Of a stretch of DNA of 12,736 nucleotides, positions 1-5,079 are shown in pieces (positions within the stretch are counted from its first letter, which is position 1; each line of letters opens with the position of its first letter). The notes under the pieces are model-generated. The model was not told the origin of the DNA and did not search any database. It saw only the letters and a program-made list of their open reading frames with translations. The DNA is from Bacillota bacterium (lineage in GTDB: Bacteria; Bacillota; Clostridia; Lachnospirales; Bianqueaceae), in assembly GCA_017474705.1 (NCBI GenBank), contig JAFVHC010000275.1:1-12736 (forward strand), written 5' to 3'. Position numbers and translations under genes: made by a program.

Positions 1-644
1 ATGGCTTTCATTGCGGCTTCGACCTCTTCTCCGTTGCCGTATTCTTTGTCGATGGAATAGATGAATTCCGTGCCTGCGACGGATGTGCCATCCGTATACA
101 CCAGATCTCCCATGTACTGATAATCGTTTTCCCCGCCATCCTCGAAATTGGTATAGCGGATCATGGTAAACTTTGCTGATCCGTCCGCATTAGTGGCGTC
201 TGCCTGCTGGATATGATATCCACGCGCAACAGAAGTCGCATATTGGGCGTTGTCCGCCTGGCTTGTCGCCAGATACGAGTCCATTTCATAACCCATGCTG
301 AGGATCCCGATATGGAGATGGATATTCTCCCGTTCCTGGTCCAGCATGTTCTCGTATTTCCGGTCCTCGTTTTCGTCATATGACAGACCGCATGCAGTGA
401 TCGGTTTTTCCAGCTTCTCTTCGGACGCGGTCTTTGTGAATTCAAAGTCCTCTACGATGCTGCCTTCCGATGTTTCCTCGGATGTACCTTTGTCAGCAGA
501 GTCTTCTGTTACACTGCTGTCCGAAATTGCCTCAGACACATCTCCACTCGCGTTATCTTGTTTCTCTCCGCCGCCTTTGCTGCATGCGACAAGAAGAACG
601 CAGGCCATGACCAAAGCCAGGGCAGAAACCAGTTGCTTTTTCAT
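1..644 (-). CDS. Putative surface lipoprotein, C-terminus cut by window edge
   Basis: The first 214 residues are visible and the frame is still open at base 1. The N-terminus is a lipoprotein signal: Lys2-Lys3, a hydrophobic stretch (residues 5-20) and a lipobox LVAC with Cys21 as the predicted lipidation site. It should therefore be exported, cleaved before Cys21 and anchored on the outer face of the membrane. Residues 22 to about 65 form a Gly/Ser/Glu/Asp-rich, low-complexity linker, followed by a folded-looking part with many Asp, Glu, Tyr and Asn. I do not recognise the domain and assign no function. The start is set by a strong AGGGGGG ribosome binding site about 7 bases upstream of the ATG. 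The gene lies about 100 bp downstream of the GtrA-like gene on the same strand. I see neither a good promoter nor a terminator in the gap, so it may be the fourth gene of that operon. Confidence 0.85.
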   Translation of the reverse strand, partial: MKKQLVSALALVMACVLLVACSKGGGEKQDNASGDVSEAISDSSVTEDSADKGTSEETSEGSIVEDFEFTKTASEEKLEKPITACGLSYDENEDRKYENMLDQERENIHLHIGILSMGYEMDSYLATSQADNAQYATSVARGYHIQQADATNADGSAKFTMIRYTNFEDGGENDYQYMGDLVYTDGTSVAGTEFIYSIDKEYGNGEEVEAAMKA

Positions 645-743
645 TTAGATCCCCCCTAATAATTCTATCACGTTTGCAGCGATCCAATATCACATGCGTC
701 ATCTCTGATACAGCTATATTTCTCCCCGGACGGCTGGTATGTC

Positions 744-1139
744 TTATTTCTGCGTATCGATGGATTTTCCGAACACGAAAAATCTCTGATACAAAAATTC
801 CGTTATAAAGTTCAGCCCCATGTTGATGGCTGTGACCAGGTATTCATTCCAGCCGAGGTTCATGGTCAGGAAATGTTCCAAAAGCGTGGACAATGGAATA
901 AAAGCCACATAGAACAAGGCGACTTTCAGCATCGCGATCGGGATGTTGGCCGCGGACTTGAAGGTGAACTTGCGGTTCAAGGTGAAGTTCCAGACGACCG
1001 ACAGTACCAGGGCGATCAGATAGCTGAGCCAGTAAGGCCAGTGCAGCACCTCATTGAACAGCGCGAACGAGCCGATCTCGATCAGGCCGGCGCTGGCCGA
1101 AAACAGTGCGAATTTTATGAATCTCCAGAATTCTTTCAT
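744..1139 (-). CDS. GtrA-like family small membrane protein
   Basis: The 131-residue product is almost entirely hydrophobic, with four predicted membrane segments at about residues 8-30, 36-56, 68-90 and 98-120. A conserved-looking WNFTLNRKFTF stretch after the second segment and the overall size and layout match the GtrA-like family. Characterised members act in the transfer of polyprenyl-phosphate-linked sugars across the membrane (for example GtrA in O-antigen glucosylation, or teichoic/arabinogalactan-related glycosylation). The substrate here cannot be read from the sequence. The ATG overlaps the TGA of the upstream hydrolase gene by 4 bp (ATGA), which indicates translational coupling. 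Family assignment is from motif and topology; the role in this operon is inference. Confidence 0.85.
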   Translation of the reverse strand: MKEFWRFIKFALFSASAGLIEIGSFALFNEVLHWPYWLSYLIALVLSVVWNFTLNRKFTFKSAANIPIAMLKVALFYVAFIPLSTLLEHFLTMNLGWNEYLVTAINMGLNFITEFLYQRFFVFGKSIDTQK

Positions 1140-1978
1140 GACAAGATGTCCCTTCTGTTGACATAACGTTCCAGATCGATGGTGAGCTGTGCATGGAAGG
1201 TCTTGCGTGCCTTCTGACTCATGGGCCGCATCGGCATCATGATGTCGAACGCATGTACCTTGGTCGGGTAGACGTCGACCGCGGCTGGCACTCCTGCTTC
1301 CTGCAGTTTCCGGATAAAAGTCAAGGTTTCGTCATAAAACGGTTCCCCATCGCCCACATATGTATAGGCCGGCGGAAGGCCTCGATAATCCTCCAGACGC
1401 GCAGGTGAAGCATAAGGCGGGACCGGACCGGGCACGTTCTTCAGATACGCTTTCCATGCTTTATGGTTGCGTTCCGTATCCCAATTGATCCCATGATTAT
1501 CCCGGGAAGATATGGTATCCTCGCAGTCCAGCATCGGATACAAGGGCAGCTGATAGCGGATCGGGATCTCTCCTTTATCGCGGGCGTAGATGCACAGAGC
1601 CGCCGTCAGACCACCGCCGGCGCTCTCCCCGCCCACGATGATCCGATCCGGATCGACACCGAGTTCCTCCGCATGATCATGCAGATACCGCAGCGCGGCA
1701 TAGCAGTCCTCCAGAGCGGCAGGATAGGGTTCCTGCCCTGCAAGGCGATAATCCGGCGCAAGGATCGTCATGCCGAAGGTCTTCACCAGGTCTCTCGCCC
1801 GCGATGCGTACGCCATTTCCGGCATTCCGCCGATATAGCCGCCGCCGTGGATCCATAAGGCACCGATCCCCGACGGATCTTCCGTCGGCATGAATACGAG
1901 TGCCCGGATCGGAGCGCCTTCGGTACTTCCTTCTGTCGGGATATGGACCGTCCGCACCGTATACTTTCTATCGCTCAT
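1136..1978 (-). CDS. Alpha/beta hydrolase, HSL-type esterase/lipase family
   Basis: The 280-residue product has the hallmarks of the hormone-sensitive-lipase-like (alpha/beta hydrolase fold 3) family. These are the oxyanion-hole motif HGGGYIGG (residues 44-51), the nucleophile elbow GGESAGG with Ser119, and a C-terminal catalytic His in VHAFD (His242). The acid region reads VGDGEPFYDE (208-217), so the usual catalytic Asp of the DPLRDE-type motif is replaced by Glu212 in my alignment by eye, unless Asp210 serves. No signal peptide is visible, so it is probably cytoplasmic. It would hydrolyse a carboxylic ester of unknown identity. It is the middle gene of a coupled set: its ATG overlaps the stop of the E2-like gene by 4 bp and its TGA overlaps the ATG of the GtrA-like gene by 4 bp. 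Family membership is firm; substrate is unknown. Confidence 0.93.
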   Translation of the reverse strand: MSDRKYTVRTVHIPTEGSTEGAPIRALVFMPTEDPSGIGALWIHGGGYIGGMPEMAYASRARDLVKTFGMTILAPDYRLAGQEPYPAALEDCYAALRYLHDHAEELGVDPDRIIVGGESAGGGLTAALCIYARDKGEIPIRYQLPLYPMLDCEDTISSRDNHGINWDTERNHKAWKAYLKNVPGPVPPYASPARLEDYRGLPPAYTYVGDGEPFYDETLTFIRKLQEAGVPAAVDVYPTKVHAFDIMMPMRPMSQKARKTFHAQLTIDLERYVNRRDILS

Positions 1979-2877
1979 GCATCCTGCGCCTTCTTTTCGA
2001 CCTTTGGCTCATGGTATTCCAGACCGTTATCGAAATGAATGGTTTCCGGCGGCACAAGAAGTGCTTCCGGATCCTCCAGATAATGGCGCATATCGTTGAA
2101 GAACCTTGCATAATGCGAACCAGCACATACACGCTCGTCCGCGGTAATGCCGATGGGCAGGAAACGCTTCATACGGGTCTCCCCGTTTTCCACGACAGCG
2201 ATACGCTCCGGCATACCCACACCGAAGAACAGGCTGACGTCACCGAAATTATAGATATGATGATTGACCTCATGCAGTCCGATGGAAGCCATATTGGTGA
2301 TGTACATGCCCACGTAGAAAGGCAGTTCTTCCATAAGAATGCCCGGCGCGATGCCATAACGGTCCAGGACGCGCACCAGATTCACGATGCAGGTGGCAAG
2401 ACCAGGTACTTTAAACAGGACTGCCAGCAGTTTATCGACGAAATTCTTCTGGCCGACGCCCCGATTCTCCTCGATCGCTTTGTCCACGCGGTCGCGCACA
2501 TCGTAGATGGTGTCCGTCAGATCGAATTTGATCTTGACGACCGTCTCGCCGGCATCGATATCACTTGGATCTTTGAGCAATGTGAACGCTACGCTGCAGT
2601 TGTTGCGGGCAAAATACTGCTTGTTCATGATGAACCGGTTGATGCCCGGATTCTGACTGACCGCGCGCACATACGCTGCGATCACGATCTGCATATATGA
2701 GATCACTTCATTCTTGACTTTACGTTCCCTGCGGATAAACGCCTGCAGTTTTTCCAGGTCGACATCATGCTTCAGCATGACCTGCGCGTCACAACGCATA
2801 GGCATCAGATACGGCGTGATCTGGACGACGGGATCGATCCCTTTGACACGGCGTCCGTCCGGTCTTCTTCCAAACAT
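1975..2877 (-). CDS. Stand-alone E2-type (2-oxoacid dehydrogenase acyltransferase fold) protein with altered active site
   Basis: This 300-residue protein resembles the C-terminal catalytic domain of dihydrolipoamide acyltransferases (CAT/E2 fold). It begins in that domain and carries no lipoyl or E1/E3-binding domain, and no E1 or E3 gene is nearby. Residues 186-221 match the E2 region around GTFTxSNLG, and DERVCAG (247-253) sits where E2 enzymes have DHRxxDG. The catalytic His is thus replaced by Glu248, and the Asp by Ala252. A classical lipoamide acyltransfer reaction is therefore unlikely. It may be a different acyl-CoA-dependent transferase or a non-catalytic binding protein. The start is supported by AAAGGAG 8 bases upstream of the ATG and by a promoter about 45 bp upstream. 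It is the first gene of the operon and overlaps the hydrolase start by 4 bp. Fold assignment is fairly sure; function is open. Confidence 0.82.
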   Translation of the reverse strand: MFGRRPDGRRVKGIDPVVQITPYLMPMRCDAQVMLKHDVDLEKLQAFIRRERKVKNEVISYMQIVIAAYVRAVSQNPGINRFIMNKQYFARNNCSVAFTLLKDPSDIDAGETVVKIKFDLTDTIYDVRDRVDKAIEENRGVGQKNFVDKLLAVLFKVPGLATCIVNLVRVLDRYGIAPGILMEELPFYVGMYITNMASIGLHEVNHHIYNFGDVSLFFGVGMPERIAVVENGETRMKRFLPIGITADERVCAGSHYARFFNDMRHYLEDPEALLVPPETIHFDNGLEYHEPKVEKKAQDA

Positions 2878-2918
2878 ATGGAATACTCCTTTTCAGCTTC
2901 ATTTTAGAACCAAACAGT

Positions 2919-2948
2919 ATTATACTCCTCTATCGTGCCGATTGTAAA
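2919..2948 (-). promoter_or_regulatory. Sigma-A-type promoter of the E2-like/hydrolase/GtrA operon
   Basis: On the minus strand, TTTACA (2948-2943, five of six to TTGACA) and a perfect TATAAT (2924-2919) are separated by 18 bp. The start of transcription would fall near 2912, giving a leader of about 35 bases before the ATG at 2877. It is back-to-back with the plus-strand promoter of the amidotransferase gene. Confidence 0.75.
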
Positions 2949-2950
2949 GA

Positions 2951-2979
2951 TTGTACTTTCACTGAAGATCCGCTATAAT
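2951..2979 (+). promoter_or_regulatory. Sigma-A-type promoter of the class I amidotransferase gene
   Basis: A perfect TATAAT (2974-2979) lies exactly 17 bp after TTGTAC (2951-2956). The -35 box is weak (three of six), which may mean an activator is needed or that the promoter is modest. Transcription would start near 2986, about 28 bases before the ATG at 3014. The -35 boxes of the two divergent promoters are only 2 bp apart. Confidence 0.65.
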
Positions 2980-3013
2980 ATATCCAAATCATGCACAGAA
3001 GGGACAATTGCAC

Positions 3014-3724
3014 ATGAAAGACCAGAAACCATTGATCGCCGTGATCCCGCAGATCTATCCGGGATCAGATAATATCGTGACGCGTCCGGGTTATATGACG
3101 GAGATCCAGGCCGCGGGCGGTCTGCCCGTTCTGCTGCCACCGACGGAAGATGAAGCAGACCTGCGTGTGCTTTTATCCCAAGTCGATGGATTGCTCGTCA
3201 CCGGAGGCCAGGATCTGGAACCATCTCTGTATGGTGAGGAGACCCTCCCCGCCTGCGGCATGATACAGCCCTGGCGGGACCGCATGGAACAACATGCGAT
3301 CTTGACAGCTTTATCGCTGGATCTGCCGATCTTCTGCATCTGCCGCGGCATCCAAAGCCTGAACGTGACCTTGGGCGGCACCCTGTATCAGGATATTCCC
3401 TCACAGACTCCGTTCAGTATCATCCATTCCATGACGCCGCCGACAGGACGCATCTGGCATGAGGTCAGCGTAGTACCCGGGACTCCGTTGTTCGATCTCT
3501 GGGGAAAGACGACAGTCGGCGTCAACAGCTGCCATCACCAAGGGATCAAACGTCTTGGCAGCGGACTTACGGTCATGGCCACCGCACCGGATGGGATCAT
3601 CGAGGGTGTATATATGACGGACAAACGATTCGTCTGGGGCGTTCAATGGCATCCCGAACTGTTCTACGGCTCCGATCCCAACCATCGGGCACTGTTTGAA
3701 GCCTTTGTGGCAGCCTGCCGATAG
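3014..3724 (+). CDS. Class I glutamine amidotransferase-like hydrolase (peptidase C26, PuuD-like)
   Basis: The 236-residue product belongs to the gamma-glutamyl-gamma-aminobutyrate hydrolase/PuuD-like group of class I glutamine amidotransferases. The nucleophile elbow is FCICRGIQ with Cys110, the GGQDLEPSLYG segment (64-74) is typical of the family, NSCHHQ covers 171-176, and the catalytic dyad is His213 and Glu215 in QWHPE. Characterised relatives hydrolyse gamma-glutamyl amide bonds in the cytoplasm. The exact substrate here is unknown, and no puu-type polyamine genes are nearby. I chose the ATG at 3014 because AGAAGGGA (2997-3004) sits about 10 bases upstream. An in-frame TTG at 3008 is only a few bases from that site and is unlikely. 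It is a single-gene unit, divergent from the E2-like operon, and ends in a hairpin terminator about 110 bp downstream. Confidence 0.92.
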   Translation: MKDQKPLIAVIPQIYPGSDNIVTRPGYMTEIQAAGGLPVLLPPTEDEADLRVLLSQVDGLLVTGGQDLEPSLYGEETLPACGMIQPWRDRMEQHAILTALSLDLPIFCICRGIQSLNVTLGGTLYQDIPSQTPFSIIHSMTPPTGRIWHEVSVVPGTPLFDLWGKTTVGVNSCHHQGIKRLGSGLTVMATAPDGIIEGVYMTDKRFVWGVQWHPELFYGSDPNHRALFEAFVAACR

Positions 3725-3831
3725 TTTGCATGGAACCATGGTCGCTTTGACTCATGGTATGGATCATAAAATGTTGTCCTTCACATTTATATGCAGCAAA
3801 CCACGATACGCCAGTGGACATGATTATAGAA

Positions 3832-3873
3832 AAACGTCGTTTGGGTCCAGCTTTTGGACCCGAAGCGACGTTT
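3832..3873 (+). terminator. Rho-independent terminator of the amidotransferase gene
   Basis: An inverted repeat pairs AAACGTCG (3832-3839) with CGACGTTT (3866-3873) and GGGTCCA (3843-3849) with TGGACCC (3855-3861), around a 5-base loop. The few bases between the two blocks also mostly pair. A T-rich run (TTTCTTTAT) follows on the plus strand. An A-rich flank on the left means it could also stop transcripts coming from the minus strand. Confidence 0.75.
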
Positions 3874-3877
3874 CTTT

Positions 3878-4139
3878 ATATGCGTTGGATGACCACTTGG
3901 TCTCTATCCCGGTTTTTCGTGAGGATGACCAGATATGTTGGATGCTCCCTTGGTCTTATCCTGATTGTTTCTGAAAACAGCTAAATATGTTCGATGGCCA
4001 TCCATTCTTTTACCTGTTGGATTCCAATGATGGCCGAATACCAGGTAATTCTAAAAACCTTACCTGATATTTCTAAGCATAGTATCTTCACCAGGTAATT
4101 TTACCGCCGATTTGGCTTCTAAAGCCATTTTGTTACCTG
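3878..4139. repeat. Decayed tandem repeat, unit about 52 bp
   Basis: The best-preserved pair starts at 3878 and 3933: both read ATATG, TTGGATG, CTTGGTCT and TATCC in the same order, with a few bases inserted or changed. A third copy starts near 3985 (ATATGTTCGATGGCC), 52 bp after the second. A longer period of about 105 bp also shows. GATG(A/G)CC boxes at 3888, 3924, 3993 and 4029 form two pairs spaced 36 bp, and CTTATCCTGAT (3955) reappears as CTTACCTGAT (4059). The copies are too diverged to be a CRISPR array. Seen by eye; period and copy number are approximate. Confidence 0.5.
4010..4139. repeat. Five alternating CAGGTAA/TTACCTG boxes
   Basis: The heptamer occurs at 4010 (TTACCTG), 4042 (CAGGTAA), 4060 (TTACCTG), 4092 (CAGGTAA) and 4133 (TTACCTG), so orientation strictly alternates. 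Spacings are 32, 18, 32 and 41 bases, and like-oriented boxes recur at 50 bp. The forward copies share a longer core, ACCAGGTAATT. They overlap the right part of the tandem repeat and may simply be its best-kept part, or may be protein-binding sites. Confidence 0.55.
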
Positions 4140-4365
4140 ATTTTTTAACTGTGTCTTATTTCACCCTGTAATCCGTTTCAAAACAGTCCCTTTTTTACAT
4201 GGCAGAAGAAAGATTCGTCCAGAAATCCTGTAGTCTTTTTTCTTTTACAGTATACAAGAGCAGACCGCGGAATTATCATGTAATCCTGCACATCCCCCTC
4301 CGCTGCTGCGCAGTTCCTCACACTCGGACCTTCGCTCCTTCGTCGCTTCGGTCCTCGTATGAGGC

Positions 4366-4435
4366 GGCATCCAAGGTCAAGGACAGCAGATGCAAACCTC
4401 ACGGCTTGCATCTGCTGTCCTTGACTTTTGATGCC
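4366..4435. repeat. Long near-perfect palindrome (hairpin element)
   Basis: Two 30-base arms (4366-4395 and 4406-4435) are complementary apart from one mismatch and one G-T wobble; the inner 20 bp pair perfectly. The loop is 10 bases (4396-4405). Neither side has a T-run of the terminator kind directly after the stem, so it is not a standard terminator. Possible identities are a dispersed intergenic palindrome (REP-like or miniature element) or a structured RNA. Small inverted repeats (GGACC/GGTCC at 4326-4354 and CCTC/GAGG at 4353-4364) lie immediately to its left and may belong to the same element. Confidence 0.8.
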
Positions 4436-4442
4436 TTGGGAA

Positions 4443-4479
4443 TAAAAAAAGAAAGGCGCCGTTCACGATTGGCAGCCTT
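4443..4479 (-). terminator. Rho-independent terminator of the CBS-pair gene
   Basis: Read on the minus strand, AAGGC-T-GCC (4479-4471) pairs with GGCGCCTT (4460-4453) with one bulged T and a 10-base loop. It is followed by TCTTTTTTT (4452-4444). It lies about 110 bases after the stop codon of the CBS gene. Confidence 0.75.
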
Positions 4480-4587
4480 CCTTATGTGTGGGAGGAGAAA
4501 AATAAATATTAGCTCTTGTTATTTATCAATATAATTGGTAAATGTGAACAAATTATGTCTAACAGATAACGCTTCGATTACAATCCA

Positions 4588-4995
4588 TCACTCTTCACTC
4601 ATCCGGCCGTAGCAGTAGTTGATGATGTCGCTGCGTTTGATGATCCCGATGAAATATCCGCCGTCATCGACCACAGGGATGAAACTCTGAACGGCCGCGG
4701 CTTGTACCAACGTATCCATAGCCTCCGTGATGGCGACCGGACGATACTGCCAATAGCGGGGAATGTCCATAACGCCGATATCTTCTGTGTCCATGAAAGA
4801 ATAATGCGGATTGCGTTTCATCTCCCAAAGCACATCGCCCTCGGTCAGCACGCCAACGTACTTACCATCATCATCCAGAATGGGGACCGCCTGATACCGG
4901 TGGTACTCCATTTTCTCTAACGCCTGGCGCAGTGTCATATCGGCATTTAAGTAGGCGACTGTGCTTTTCGGCGTTAATAATCGAATCAGATTCAT
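4588..4995 (-). CDS. Protein of two CBS domains (possible nucleotide sensor)
   Basis: The 135-residue product is little more than a Bateman module: CBS 1 at about residues 8-60 (AVPILDDDGKYVGVLTEGDVLW) and CBS 2 at about 73-132 (FIPVVDDGGYFIGIIKRSDII). Such pairs bind adenine-containing ligands. Stand-alone CBS-pair proteins of this size in Firmicutes include the c-di-AMP-binding DarB/CbpB group, but ligand residues cannot be settled by eye. The motif VMDIPR between the domains also occurs, to my memory, in those proteins. The start is supported by GAGGTGAG just upstream of the ATG. A possible -10 (TATACT) lies at 5018-5013 without a clear -35. The 84-bp gap to the Mur ligase gene shows no terminator, so read-through from the cell-wall operon is also possible. 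Its own terminator is at 4443-4479. Confidence 0.93.
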   Translation of the reverse strand: MNLIRLLTPKSTVAYLNADMTLRQALEKMEYHRYQAVPILDDDGKYVGVLTEGDVLWEMKRNPHYSFMDTEDIGVMDIPRYWQYRPVAITEAMDTLVQAAAVQSFIPVVDDGGYFIGIIKRSDIINYCYGRMSEE

Positions 4996-5079
4996 GATCT
5001 CACCTCACACCTAGTATATCTCTAAATTGTAAATTTTGCATGAACAAAACGTTACTATCCGATTTCCTTTTAGATAATA

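Larger units (their letters stand above)
3725..4587. other. Convergent intergenic region rich in repeats, no convincing gene
   Basis: These 863 bases lie between the converging amidotransferase (plus) and CBS-pair (minus) genes. Short open frames exist on both strands (for example 4199-4534 plus and 4178-4411 minus). They lack ribosome binding sites and family motifs and run through palindromes, so I do not call them. The region holds a terminator at its left side, a decayed tandem repeat, inverted boxes, a long palindrome and a terminator for the CBS gene, each listed separately. About 3880-4200 is visibly richer in A and T than the flanking genes. Confidence 0.75.

Noticed and set aside
1900..2700. 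Plus-strand open frame opposite the E2-like gene
   Set aside because: Antisense shadow of a coupled operon gene with a good start and promoter; the plus frame has no family features.
3008..3013. TTG at 3008 as start of the amidotransferase-like gene
   Set aside because: Too close to the AGAAGGGA site; the ATG at 3014 has normal spacing.
3725..3760. T-box-like TGGAACCA string after the amidotransferase gene
   Set aside because: No surrounding T-box stems, no following terminator/antiterminator pair and no downstream aminoacylation or amino acid gene in that direction.
3878..4139. CRISPR array
   Set aside because: Repeat copies are strongly diverged, spacers are not unique blocks of constant length, and no cas gene is present.
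4178..4411. Minus-strand open frame of 77 codons in the same region
   Set aside because: Starts inside the palindrome, has Arg-rich composition typical of repeat-derived frames, and no good ribosome binding site.
4366..4435. Long palindrome as a rho-independent terminator
   Set aside because: No T-run follows either arm; the CBS gene already has a proper terminator at 4443-4479.
4199..4534. Plus-strand open frame of 111 codons in the convergent intergenic region
   Set aside because: No ribosome binding site or family motif, and it runs straight through the long palindrome and the terminator of the CBS gene.
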